Source of the DNA: Caulobacter rhizosphaerae
GTDB taxonomy: Bacteria; Pseudomonadota; Alphaproteobacteria; Caulobacterales; Caulobacteraceae
NCBI RefSeq assembly: GCF_010977555.1
Contig: NZ_CP048815.1
Span: 4,890,501-4,954,500 of the forward strand
DNA length: 64,000 nt
Direction: 5' to 3'
In this document: positions 38,198-46,783 of the stretch, in pieces
Position numbering within the stretch: position 1 is the first letter of the stretch
Layout: each line of letters starts with the position of its first letter
Notes under the pieces: model-generated
What the model was told of the DNA's origin: nothing
Databases searched by the model: none
What the model saw: only the letters and a program-made list of their open reading frames with translations
Made by a program: the position numbers and the translations under genes

Positions 38198-39276
38198 GAA
38201 TCAAGGGCCCGCTCTCCTCCCCCCGCATCCTGTTCGTCGCCGACGCCGGTCCCGCCGTGGGCGGCGGCCACGTGATGCGCAGCCTGACCCTGGCCCGGGC
38301 CCTGGCCGACGAGGGCGCGGCCTGCGCCTTCATCGCCACGCCCGCCGTGGCGACGGTGCTGGACGCGTTCGGCGCCGACGTGGCGCGGGTCGAGGCCGCC
38401 GCCGCCACGCCGGCCGACCTGGTCACGGCCGCGGCGCGCGCGGCCCAGGACGTCGACGCCGTGGTCATCGACCACTACGGCCTGTCCGCGCCCGATCACC
38501 GCGCCATCGCCGGCGACAGGCCCGTCCTGGTCATCGACGACCTGGCCGACCGGCCCCTGGCCGCCGACCTGGTTCTCGACTCCGGCCCGGCCCGGGCGGC
38601 GGCGGACTATGACGGCCTGCTCCCGCCGCACGCCGAGCTGCTGCTGGGCCCCAGCCACGCCCCGGTTCGCCCCGCCTTCGCCGCCCTGCGCCGCGAGGCC
38701 CTGGTCCGCCGCGCGAACGCGCCGCCGGTGCGGCGCATCCTGGTGTCGCTGGGCCTGACCGACGTGGGCGGGATCACCGGCCGGGTCGTGGACCTGATCC
38801 TGCCGCACCTGACGACGGGCGGGGCCGGCAAGGCCGTGCTCGACGTGGTTCTGGGGGCCGGCGCGTCCAGCCTGCCGGGCCTGCGGGCCCTCGCCGCCCG
38901 CGACCCCCGATTGGCCCTGCACGTCGACAGCCAGGACATGCCGCGCCTGACCCTGGAGGCGGACCTGGCCGTCGGGGCCGGCGGCTCCAGCAGCTGGGAG
39001 CGCTGCGTCCTGGCCCTGCCGACCCTGCTGCTGGTGCTGGCCGCCAACCAGGGCGAGGCCAGCCAGGCCCTGGCCGAGGCCGACGCCGTCCTGGCCCTGG
39101 ACGTCGCCGAGCCAGGCTTCGAGGCGGCCTTCGCGACGGAGCTTTGCCGCCTGCTGGCGGACCCGGCGCTGCGCGACCGCCTGTCGGCCGCTTCGGCCGC
39201 CGTCTGCGACGGACGCGGGGCGGCGCGGGTCGCGGCGCACTTCCTGGACCTGATCGCGCGGCGTCAGGCTGGATAA
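38194..39276 (+). CDS. pseG: UDP-sugar hydrolase PseG/FlmD
   Basis: 360 residues from GTG 38194, overlapping the stop of the preceding gene (GTGA). PseG removes UDP from the acetylated altrose intermediate of pseudaminic-acid synthesis. The GT-B-type fold is visible: 'FVADAGPAVGGGHVMRSLTLARALADEGAACAFIA' with the catalytic His in GGGHVMR (about 24-30), 'VVIDHYGLSAPDHRAIA', and C-terminal 'DLAVGAGGSSSWERCVLALPTLLLVLAANQ' (UDP-binding GGSSSWE). Confidence 0.9.
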   Translation: MRIKGPLSSPRILFVADAGPAVGGGHVMRSLTLARALADEGAACAFIATPAVATVLDAFGADVARVEAAAATPADLVTAAARAAQDVDAVVIDHYGLSAPDHRAIAGDRPVLVIDDLADRPLAADLVLDSGPARAAADYDGLLPPHAELLLGPSHAPVRPAFAALRREALVRRANAPPVRRILVSLGLTDVGGITGRVVDLILPHLTTGGAGKAVLDVVLGAGASSLPGLRALAARDPRLALHVDSQDMPRLTLEADLAVGAGGSSSWERCVLALPTLLLVLAANQGEASQALAEADAVLALDVAEPGFEAAFATELCRLLADPALRDRLSAASAAVCDGRGAARVAAHFLDLIARRQAG

Positions 39277-39322
39277 CGGCGTTCACCTGCTTCATCTTGG
39301 CCGTGACCAGGGGAGCGAAAGC

Positions 39323-40195
39323 ATGAACGGCCAAGCCAGCAGATCCGTCATCGTCACCGGCGCCTCCACCGGCATCGGCTGGGCCGTGGCCCAGGTGCTG
39401 ACCCAGCGCGGCTTCCACGTGTTCGGCAGCGTGCGCAAGGCCGCCGACGCCGAACGACTGACCGCGGCCTTCGGCCCGGCCGTCACCCCGCTGATATTCG
39501 ATGTCACCGACGAGGCCGCCGTGCGCGCGGCCGCCGGCCAGGTCGAGACGGCGCTGGACGGGCGTCCGCTGGCCGGCCTGGTCAACAACGCCGGCATCGC
39601 CGTCGCCGGCCCGCTGCTGCACCTGCCGATCGACGAATGGCGCAGGCAGCTGGAGGTCAACCTGACGGGGGTGGTGATCGCCACCCAGGCCTTCGCGCCG
39701 CTAGTCGGGGCGCGCTTGCCGGTCGCTGGCCGGCCAGGGCGGCCAGGACGGATCGTCAACATCGGCTCGGTCGGCGGCCGCAACGCCAATCCCTTCATGG
39801 CTCCCTACTGCACCAGCAAGTTCGGGCTGGAGGGCCTGTCGGAATCCCTGCGCCGCGAGCTTTTGCCGTTCGGCGTCGACCTGGTGGTGATCGCCCCCGG
39901 CGCGGTGGCCACGCCGATCTGGGACAAGGCCGACGAAACCGACACCAGCGCCTATGCCGACACGGTCTACGGCCCCGCCCTGGAGCGGCTGCGCGCCTAC
40001 ATGCTGTCGATCGGCAAGTCGGGCCTGCCCGCCGAACGGATCGGCGAGGCGGTCCACACCGCCCTGACCGTCGCCCGGCCCAAGGTCCGCTACACGATCA
40101 CGCCGCAACCGATGCAGATGCTGATGGCCGACCTTCTGCCCAAGCGGACGCTGGACCGGATCGTCGGCAAGCGGCTGGGTCTGCTGCCGGAATAG
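39323..40195 (+). CDS. Short-chain dehydrogenase/reductase
   Basis: 290 residues. The SDR Rossmann motif is 'SVIVTGASTGIGWAVAQVL' (TGxxxGIG, about 8-26), with 'GLVNNAGIAVAGPL' (NNAG) and the catalytic tetrad Ser in 'NIGSVGGRNANP', then 'APYCTSKFGLEG' (YxxxK). It resembles 'corticosteroid 11-beta-dehydrogenase-like' SDRs, which act on lipids or steroids. It lies between the pseudaminic-acid genes but belongs to no known step of that pathway; its substrate is unknown. Confidence 0.9.
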   Translation: MNGQASRSVIVTGASTGIGWAVAQVLTQRGFHVFGSVRKAADAERLTAAFGPAVTPLIFDVTDEAAVRAAAGQVETALDGRPLAGLVNNAGIAVAGPLLHLPIDEWRRQLEVNLTGVVIATQAFAPLVGARLPVAGRPGRPGRIVNIGSVGGRNANPFMAPYCTSKFGLEGLSESLRRELLPFGVDLVVIAPGAVATPIWDKADETDTSAYADTVYGPALERLRAYMLSIGKSGLPAERIGEAVHTALTVARPKVRYTITPQPMQMLMADLLPKRTLDRIVGKRLGLLPE

Positions 40196-40221
40196 CCTGG
40201 CTCCCGCACGGGAGAGGCCGC

Positions 40222-41301
40222 CTACCCGACCATGTCCCAGGCCAGCGGCTCGCCGCGCTTCAGGGCGCGAGCGGCCGGGCGGCCCAGCACGGCGTCGTAG
40301 TCGGCCGGCGGCAAGCCGTTGCCCGGGCGCACCGAGCGGACGTTGGCCCGGGTCAGGGTCTCGCCGGCCGCCACGTCGGCGGTGACGTAGAGCGAGCGGC
40401 GGAACTGGCGGTTGCCGCGCTCGCTGCCCAGCAGGTCGTAGTTCACGCCGCCCAGGGCCTTCCAGGCGTTGCGGGTGTCGTCGCACAGGGCGCGGAACTC
40501 GGCCGGCTCCAGGCTGAAGGCCGCGTCGGGGCCGCCGTCGGCGCGGGCCAGGGTGAAGTGCTTCTCCACCGCGCAGGCGCCCAGCGACACCGCGGCCACC
40601 GAGGCGGCCGTGCCCGGCGTGTGGTCCGACAGGCCGATCGGGCAGCCGAACCGCTGGGCCATGTCGACCACGGTGCGGACATTGGCGTCCTCAAAGCTGG
40701 CCGGATAGCTGGACACGCAGTGCAGCAGCAGCACGCCCGCCGCGCCGGCTTCCAGGGCGGTGTCCAGGGCGGCCTGCATCTCGGCCAGGTTGGCCATGCC
40801 GGTCGAGATGATCAGCGGCCTGCCCTGCCGGGCGGCGTAGCGGATCAGCGGCAGGTCGACGGCCTCGAACGAGGCGATCTTGTAGGCGGGGGCGTCCAGG
40901 CCGGCCAGCAGGTCGACGGCGGTCTCGTCGAACGGGCTGGAAAAGATCGTCACGCCCCGCTTGGCGGCGCGCTCGAACAGGGCGCCGTGCCATTCGTAGG
41001 GGGTCTGGGCCTCCTGGTAGAGCTCATGCAGGCTGCGCCCGTCCCACAGGCCGCCGTGGATCCTGAATTCGGGCCGGTCGACGTCCAGGGTGATGGTGTC
41101 GGCGGTATAGGTCTGCAGCTTGATGGCGTCGCAGCCGGTGTCGGCGGCGGCGTCGACCATCTCCAGAGCGCGGTCCAGGCTGCCGTTGTGGTTCCCCGAC
41201 AGCTCGCAGATCACGTAGGGCGGGTGGTCGGCGCCGATCTTGCGGCCGGCGATCTCGATGAAGGGGGCGGTCATGGACGGGCTCGTGGGGCTTTCGTCCA
41301 T
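40222..41301 (-). CDS. neuB: Pseudaminic-acid synthase (PseI/NeuB family)
   Basis: Condenses 2,4-diacetamido-2,4,6-trideoxy-altrose with phosphoenolpyruvate to pseudaminic acid. 359 residues from ATG 41301 (AGGG 5 nt upstream; ATG 41274 is the shorter option). The NeuB TIM barrel is seen in 'PYVICELSGNHNGSLDRALEMVDAAADTGCDAIKLQTYTADTITLD' (about 28-73), 'IFSSPFDETAVDLL', 'AYKIASFEAVDLPLI', 'GRPLIISTGMANLAEM', 'LLHCVSSYPA' and 'VAAVSLGACAVEKHFTL'. The C-terminal SAF/antifreeze-like domain is 'RSLYVTADVAAGETLTRANVRSVRPGNGLPPADYDAVLGRPAARALKRGEPL'. It faces trxB divergently. Confidence 0.93.
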   Translation of the reverse strand: MDESPTSPSMTAPFIEIAGRKIGADHPPYVICELSGNHNGSLDRALEMVDAAADTGCDAIKLQTYTADTITLDVDRPEFRIHGGLWDGRSLHELYQEAQTPYEWHGALFERAAKRGVTIFSSPFDETAVDLLAGLDAPAYKIASFEAVDLPLIRYAARQGRPLIISTGMANLAEMQAALDTALEAGAAGVLLLHCVSSYPASFEDANVRTVVDMAQRFGCPIGLSDHTPGTAASVAAVSLGACAVEKHFTLARADGGPDAAFSLEPAEFRALCDDTRNAWKALGGVNYDLLGSERGNRQFRRSLYVTADVAAGETLTRANVRSVRPGNGLPPADYDAVLGRPAARALKRGEPLAWDMVG

Positions 41302-41428
41302 ATTAACCCTGAAATCGTGGACGAGGCGTTGATCGCCTCATGGGGCTCAGGCCGGGTCAATGATCGAGTCTCCGATGGCGAAAGCCGACCCGTCGCGCTC
41401 CGGCGGAATCGGCCCTATATCTGTGCCC

Positions 41429-42436
41429 ATGTCGACTCCCGAACCCCGCCACACCCGCTGCCTGATCATCGGATCCGGTCCCGCCGGCTACACCGCCGCC
41501 ATCTACGCCGCCCGCGCGCTGCTGAAGCCCGTGCTGATCGCCGGCATCCAGCCGGGCGGCCAGCTGACGATCACCACCGACGTCGAGAACTATCCCGGCT
41601 TCGCCGACGTCATCCAGGGCCCCTGGCTGATGGACCAGATGAAGGCCCAGGCCGAGCACGTGGGCACCGAGTTCGTCAGCGACATCGTGCTGAGCGCGGA
41701 CCTGTCCAAGCGCCCGTTCCACCTCAAGACCGACAGCGGCCAGGAGTGGTTCGCCGAGACCCTGATCATCGCCACCGGCGCCCAGGCCAAGTGGCTGGGC
41801 CTGGAGAGCGAGAGCCGGTTCCAGGGCTTTGGCGTGTCGGCCTGCGCCACCTGCGACGGCTTCTTCTATCGCAACAAGGAGGTGGTCGTGGTCGGCGGCG
41901 GCAACACCGCCGTGGAAGAGGCTCTGTTCCTGACCAGCTTCGCCAGCAAGGTCACCCTGGTGCACCGCAAGGACGAACTGCGGGCCGAGATGATCCTGCA
42001 GGAGCGCCTGCTGGCCCATCCCAAGATCGAGGTGATCTGGGACAGCGCCATCGACGAGGTGCTGGGCGACACCGATCCGATGGGCGTCACCGGCGTGCGC
42101 CTGAAGAACGTCAAGACCGGCCAGACCCAGACCGTCAAATGCGACGGCGTGTTCATCGCCATCGGCCACGCCCCGTCGTCGGAGCTGTTCAAGGACCAGC
42201 TGGAAACCCACGCCGGCGGCTATCTGAGCGTCAAGCCGGGCACGACATCGACCGCCGTGGCCGGCGTCTATGCGGCCGGCGACGTCACCGACGACATCTA
42301 CCGCCAGGCGGTCACCGCCGCCGGCATGGGCTGCATGGCCGCCCTGGAAGCCGTGCGCTTCCTGGCCGAGGAAGACCACAAGAAGGCCCATCACCCGATC
42401 AGCCATCACGAGGCCGAGAAGATCGGGGTCTGGTAG
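41429..42436 (+). CDS. trxB: Thioredoxin-disulfide reductase
   Basis: FAD/NADPH flavoprotein that reduces thioredoxin. 335 residues from ATG 41429. The FAD-binding GxGxxG is 'CLIIGSGPAGYTAAIYAARA', the redox-active CxxC is 'SACATCDGFF' (CATC), the NADPH site is 'VVVVGGGNTAVEEALFL', and the second FAD block is 'AVAGVYAAGDVTDDIYRQAVTAAGMGCMAA'. It converges with the cell-wall hydrolase gene across a long palindrome. Confidence 0.97.
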   Translation: MSTPEPRHTRCLIIGSGPAGYTAAIYAARALLKPVLIAGIQPGGQLTITTDVENYPGFADVIQGPWLMDQMKAQAEHVGTEFVSDIVLSADLSKRPFHLKTDSGQEWFAETLIIATGAQAKWLGLESESRFQGFGVSACATCDGFFYRNKEVVVVGGGNTAVEEALFLTSFASKVTLVHRKDELRAEMILQERLLAHPKIEVIWDSAIDEVLGDTDPMGVTGVRLKNVKTGQTQTVKCDGVFIAIGHAPSSELFKDQLETHAGGYLSVKPGTTSTAVAGVYAAGDVTDDIYRQAVTAAGMGCMAALEAVRFLAEEDHKKAHHPISHHEAEKIGVW

Positions 42437-42446
42437 GCGCGAGATT

Positions 42447-42472
42447 GGGGACAGGCGCATGCGCCTGTCCCC
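42447..42472. terminator. 26-bp perfect palindrome between trxB and the hydrolase gene
   Basis: GGGGACAGGCGCA / TGCGCCTGTCCCC with no loop nucleotides in DNA form; in RNA it would fold with a short central loop. It lies 10 bp past the trxB stop and 13 bp before the convergent hydrolase stop, so it can act as a bidirectional terminator. No T-run is present on either side. Confidence 0.65.
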
Positions 42473-42484
42473 GCCCGTGTCCCC

Positions 42485-43702
42485 TTAATCCAGCCGGTTG
42501 ACCAGGCTCGGCGGCCGGGCCTTCGGCTTGGGGGGCGGCGGCGGAGGCGGCGGGGCGGCTTCGACGGGCTTGACCGTGGCGTCGACCGGCGGCGCCTCCA
42601 GCACGCCCAGGGCCTTGTTGATCCTGTCGATCTCTTCCGGCGTCGGCAGGCGGCGGCCGCCGCGCATGGCCGCGGCCGGGTCGCCGGTCATCGGCGGCAG
42701 GATCTCGACCACGCCCTCGGGGCTGACGATCTTGGCCGACTCGCCGGTGGCCACGGGGACCAGCGCCTCGCGGCCCGTCGCAACGGCGGCCAGGGATCCG
42801 GGCGGGGCCGCCTCCAAGGTGCGAGGGTCGGCGCCCATCAGGATGTCGGCCGACACCGTCTCGTCGCCCGAATAGCGGCCTCGGAAGGCCGCCTGCGTGC
42901 CCGACGGCCCCGTCCAGCGATAGAAGACGTGGGTGCCGATGGTGCGCAGCTTGACCAGGGTCGGCGCCCAGTACGGATAGACGTAGGCGGCGTGGTAGTG
43001 GGTGGCGGCGCCGACGTCCTTCATCACGTGGCCGGCCAGGGCCTGCCTGGCGACAATCTCGGCGTTGGTCCAGACCACGGGACTGATCGGCCGCTGCAGC
43101 GAGCCGTCGCAGGTGAAGCTGAACTGGCAGCCCGTGCCGCGCGCCGCGCCCTCGTAGATGACGCCGCAGACCGACTTGGGATAGCCGGGGTGGCGCACCC
43201 GGTTGATCACCGTCTGGGCCACCGCCCGCTGGCCCTCGATCGGCTCGAAGCCGGCCTCGAAATAGACTGCCTGGGTCATGCACAGCAGGGCCTTGTCGCG
43301 CTGGTCCTTGGCGCCGGTCAGCACGAACGGTCGCGACGCCTCCACGGCCAGGGGCGACGCGGCCTTGAGGCCGTTGATGATCCGCGCCTCCTCGAAGTCC
43401 GGGTCGCGGTCGCCCAGGCGCGGGATCAGGTGAAGGTCCAGCTTCTCCCAGCCCTGCACCCGACCCCAGTAGTCCTTGTGCGGCCGCGGGTCGTGCCGGC
43501 GGGCCAGGGCCAGCATGGCCGGATCCATGTCGGCCGCGTAGCGCGCGAGTCCGGCGTCCGACAGCGATCCGGCGATGGTCGTCAGAGCGGCCGCCCGGCC
43601 CGACCCGGCGGGAACGCGCCCGACCGCGCACGCGGAAAGGCCGCCGAGGACGACGAGCGCCCCGACGGCCTTGACCATCGACTGTCGATCTAGTTCGGGC
43701 AC
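42485..43702 (-). CDS. SleB-family cell-wall hydrolase lipoprotein
   Basis: 405 residues from GTG 43702 (GGAG 5 nt upstream); ATG 43678 is an alternative. 'MVKAVGALVVLGGLSACAVG' is a signal with lipobox LSAC, so it is likely lipid-anchored. The Hydrolase_2 (SleB) domain is at about 140-255: 'ALLCMTQAVYFEAGFEPIEGQRAVAQTVINRVRHPGYPKSVCGVIYEGA' carries the catalytic Glu in YFEAG, and 'GCQFSFTCDGSL' and 'ATHYHAAYVYPYWAP' follow. The Pro-rich C-terminus (PPPPPPPPKPKARPP) may bind envelope partners. Role: peptidoglycan cleavage. Confidence 0.88.
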   Translation of the reverse strand: MPELDRQSMVKAVGALVVLGGLSACAVGRVPAGSGRAAALTTIAGSLSDAGLARYAADMDPAMLALARRHDPRPHKDYWGRVQGWEKLDLHLIPRLGDRDPDFEEARIINGLKAASPLAVEASRPFVLTGAKDQRDKALLCMTQAVYFEAGFEPIEGQRAVAQTVINRVRHPGYPKSVCGVIYEGAARGTGCQFSFTCDGSLQRPISPVVWTNAEIVARQALAGHVMKDVGAATHYHAAYVYPYWAPTLVKLRTIGTHVFYRWTGPSGTQAAFRGRYSGDETVSADILMGADPRTLEAAPPGSLAAVATGREALVPVATGESAKIVSPEGVVEILPPMTGDPAAAMRGGRRLPTPEEIDRINKALGVLEAPPVDATVKPVEAAPPPPPPPPKPKARPPSLVNRLD

Positions 43703-43718
43703 GAAGGCTCCAGGGCGA

Positions 43719-44198
43719 TCACTTTCCGCCGAGCGTGGAGCGGATCATCCAGGCGTGCTTCTCGTGGGCCGCCAGGCGCTGGGTATAGAGGTCGGCGGTG
43801 GCCTCATCGCCGGCGTCGTCGGCGGCCTTGAACGCATCGCGCAGGGTGGCGATCACCGTCTCGTTGTCGGCCAGCAGCTCCTGGAACATGCCCTCCCACT
43901 CCTTCTCGGCGTCGCCGTCCTTGATGCTGGACAGGTTGCCGAACGCTCCGTAGCCCATCGGCGCCAGTTCGCCCAGGGCGCGGATGCGCTCGGCGATGGC
44001 GTCCAGGGCCGTCCACTGCTCGGTGTACTGGCCTTCCAGCAGCACGTGCAGCGCCTGGAAGTTGGGGCCGCGCACGTTCCAGTGATAGCCATGGGTCTTC
44101 AGATACAGCGCATAGCTGTCCGCCAGAACCTTGTTCAATCCCGCCACGACGTCGGCGCGTTGTTTCGCGGTGAAGCCGGTGTTCAGGTTCGCGGCCAT
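43719..44198 (-). CDS. dps: Dps-family ferritin (DNA-binding/iron-storage)
   Basis: 159 residues from ATG 44198 (GGAG 6 nt upstream). Ferroxidase-centre residues are visible: 'YLKTHGYHWNVRGPNFQALHVLLEGQYTEQWTALDAIAERIRALG' (His in HWNVRG, plus the HxxxxxxxDxxxE-like spacing with Q/E at LLEGQYTE). Dps stores iron and protects DNA from oxidative damage. The N-terminus lacks the basic DNA-binding tail of E. coli Dps ('MAANLNTGFTAKQRADVVAGLNKVLAD'), so iron sequestration is more certain than DNA binding. Confidence 0.92.
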   Translation of the reverse strand: MAANLNTGFTAKQRADVVAGLNKVLADSYALYLKTHGYHWNVRGPNFQALHVLLEGQYTEQWTALDAIAERIRALGELAPMGYGAFGNLSSIKDGDAEKEWEGMFQELLADNETVIATLRDAFKAADDAGDEATADLYTQRLAAHEKHAWMIRSTLGGK

Positions 44199-44269
44199 CG
44201 TGATCTCCCGTGTTGCGTGTCCTAGGTAAGCGTGTCCATGCTTCAGGCAAGCGGTTATGTACGAGCCCC

Positions 44270-46687
44270 ATGAAGATTGAAGATCCCCACGCAAAAGCCG
44301 GTGGGCGCGCTTGGCCTGACACGGTAAGCGCGTGGCTCATTCCGGGGATCCCGCCGCCGGCCTGGCGGGCCGTCCTGGTGACGGTCGCCGCGATCCTGGC
44401 GGCGATGGGCCTGAGAATCGCCCTGCTGGGCCTGACCGCCGGAGTCGGGGCGACCCAGACCTTCTTCCCCGCCATGATCCTGGTCACGCTCTACGCCGGC
44501 TGGCGGTGGGGACTGGCGCCGATCGCGGCGGGCCTGGTCTTCGCCGGCTGGCTGCTCGGCGCCTTCCGGGGCGAGGCCATGAACCGCAGCCAGATCGCCA
44601 CCCTGGTGCTGTTCGTGATCTCGTCGCTGATCACCACCGCCGTGGCCGCCGGCTTGCGCGCCAGCATGCTCAAGCTGGCCGAGGCGCGCCGGCGACAGTC
44701 CGAGGCCGAGTCCCGCCTGCAGGTCACCCAGACCTCGGCCGGGGTCGGCCCCTGGGAGTGGGATATCCGCAACAACATCCTGGACCTGTCGCTGACCGCG
44801 CGCCGCAACCTGGGCCTGCCGCTCGAGGGACCGCTCGACCTGGACCGGCTGGTCGAGGTGATCCATCCCGACGACCGCGCGCGGGTCCAGGCCACGCTGC
44901 GCGACGCGGTGAAGGGCGGTCACTACGAGGTGGAATACCGGCTGGCGCGCCATCCGGACGGCGAACGCTGGATCCACGGCCGCGGCGAGGTGATCCGCGA
45001 CGAGGCGGGCCGCGGCGTGCGCATGCTGGGGGTCAATTTCGAAGTCACCCAGCGCCGCCGAGCCGAGGAGAGCCTGCGCGAGAGCGAGGCCCGCTTCCGC
45101 GCCCTGGCCGACAGCGCCCCGGCGCTGATGTGGATCAGCGGCGACGACGGCGTGCGGATCTTCGTCAACGCCGCCTATGTCGAGTTCGCGGGCGTGACCT
45201 ATGAGGAGGCCCTGGTGCTGGACTGGCGCTCGCGCCTGCACGCCGACGACCTGCCGGCCATTCTCAAGGCCCAGATCGCCGGCGAGGCCTCGCGTCGGCC
45301 GTTCAGCCTGCAGGGCCGCTACCGCCGGGCCGACGGCCAGATGCGCTGGCTCAAGTCGTTCTCGCAGCCGCGCCTGGGGCCGGGCGGCGAGTTCATCGGC
45401 TTCATCGGCATCGCCTTCGACGTCACCGAGGCCAAGGAGGCTGAGGCCAAGCTGACGGGCCTGAACGAGCTGCTGGCCGACCGCGTGCAGGAGGCCCTGG
45501 CCGAGCGCGACGCCGCCCAGGCCGCCCTGACCCAGTCGCAGAAGCTGGAGGCGATCGGCCAGCTGACCGGCGGGGTGGCCCACGACTTCAACAACCTGCT
45601 GACCGTGATCATCGGCGCGCTGGACGTGCTGCAGCGCAATCCCGACGACGACAAGCGGCGCGGGCGCATGCTGGAGGCCGCCCAGTCGGCGGCCCGGCGC
45701 GGCGAGAAGCTGACCCAGCACCTGTTGGCCTTCGCCCGCCGCCAGCCGCTGAACCCCGAGATCTGCCGCATCGACACGATGATCGCCGACAGCGAGAGCC
45801 TGCTGCGCCGCGCGGTCGGGGAAGGCGTCGACCTGGTCCTGGACCTGAAGGCCGGCGGCCGCACCACCCTGACCGATTCCGGCCAGTTCGAGGCCGCCCT
45901 GCTGAACCTGGTGGTCAACGCCCGCGACGCCACCCCGCCCGGCGGCCGCATCACCATCGCTTCGCAGGGCGTTGACCTGACCGAGCCGGAAAGCGAGCTG
46001 CCGGCCGGCCGCTATCTGCGCGTGGCCGTGCGCGACACCGGGGCGGGTATGGAGGCCGAGACCCTGGAGCGGGCCTTCGAGCCCTTCTACACCACCAAGC
46101 CGGTCGGCAAGGGCACGGGCCTGGGCCTGTCGCAGGTCTATGGCTTCGTGCGCCAGAGCGGCGGCGAGGTCAGCATCGAGTCCGAACTGGGCGTCGGCAC
46201 GAGCGTGGCCATGATGCTGCCGGTGCGCGAAGCCTTTTCGCCGGTCGAGGTGCGGGCCGTCCAGCCGCCGGCCACCCGCGCCACCTCCCACGTGCTGCTG
46301 GTCGAGGACGACGCCGAGGTGGGCGACCTGATCGCGGCGATGATCGACGAGTTGGGCCACATGGTCAGCCGCGCCGCCACCGCCGACGAGGCCCTGGCCA
46401 TCGCCCGAACCGACCCGACCGTGGCCCTGGTGATCACCGACGTGATCATGCCGGGCGGCAAGAGCGGGGTCGACCTGGCCGTGACCCTGTCGCACGAGCG
46501 GCCCGAGCTGCCGATCCTGCTCAGCTCCGGCTACACCGGCCAGGAACTGGTCCGCGCCCACGAGACCCCCTGGCCCCTGCTGCGCAAGCCCTACGCCCTG
46601 GACGCCCTGGCCCAGGCCATGGCCGACGCCTGGGACCGCCACGCGCCGGCCAAGTCGGTGAGGAAGGGCGGGAAGGCGAAGGGGTAG
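44270..46687 (+). CDS. Membrane-anchored hybrid sensor histidine kinase
   Basis: 805 residues from ATG 44270. The N-terminus has four hydrophobic helices (about 33-140, 'AVLVTVAAILAAMGLRIALLGL', 'TLVLFVISSLITTAVAAGL') like DUF4118 sensors. Two PAS/PAC domains (about 150-280 and 280-405) start 'RLQVTQTSAGVGPWEWDIRNNIL' and 'FRALADSAPALMWISGDDG'. The dimerisation H-box is 'IGQLTGGVAHDFNNLLTVIIGAL', then the ATPase 'LLNLVVNARDATPPGGRITI', 'VAVRDTGAGM' and 'GKGTGLGLSQVYGFV'. A C-terminal receiver domain has its Asp in 'LVITDVIMPGG'. The signal and target are unknown. Confidence 0.93.
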   Translation: MKIEDPHAKAGGRAWPDTVSAWLIPGIPPPAWRAVLVTVAAILAAMGLRIALLGLTAGVGATQTFFPAMILVTLYAGWRWGLAPIAAGLVFAGWLLGAFRGEAMNRSQIATLVLFVISSLITTAVAAGLRASMLKLAEARRRQSEAESRLQVTQTSAGVGPWEWDIRNNILDLSLTARRNLGLPLEGPLDLDRLVEVIHPDDRARVQATLRDAVKGGHYEVEYRLARHPDGERWIHGRGEVIRDEAGRGVRMLGVNFEVTQRRRAEESLRESEARFRALADSAPALMWISGDDGVRIFVNAAYVEFAGVTYEEALVLDWRSRLHADDLPAILKAQIAGEASRRPFSLQGRYRRADGQMRWLKSFSQPRLGPGGEFIGFIGIAFDVTEAKEAEAKLTGLNELLADRVQEALAERDAAQAALTQSQKLEAIGQLTGGVAHDFNNLLTVIIGALDVLQRNPDDDKRRGRMLEAAQSAARRGEKLTQHLLAFARRQPLNPEICRIDTMIADSESLLRRAVGEGVDLVLDLKAGGRTTLTDSGQFEAALLNLVVNARDATPPGGRITIASQGVDLTEPESELPAGRYLRVAVRDTGAGMEAETLERAFEPFYTTKPVGKGTGLGLSQVYGFVRQSGGEVSIESELGVGTSVAMMLPVREAFSPVEVRAVQPPATRATSHVLLVEDDAEVGDLIAAMIDELGHMVSRAATADEALAIARTDPTVALVITDVIMPGGKSGVDLAVTLSHERPELPILLSSGYTGQELVRAHETPWPLLRKPYALDALAQAMADAWDRHAPAKSVRKGGKAKG

Positions 46688-46783
46688 GCAGCGCCCTCTC
46701 GGCGGCGTCCAGGCCGCGACACGCTCCGCTTGGGGTTGCGCACGATCGGCGGCGCGCTAAGCTGCGCCGTTCGGGGGATTGCA

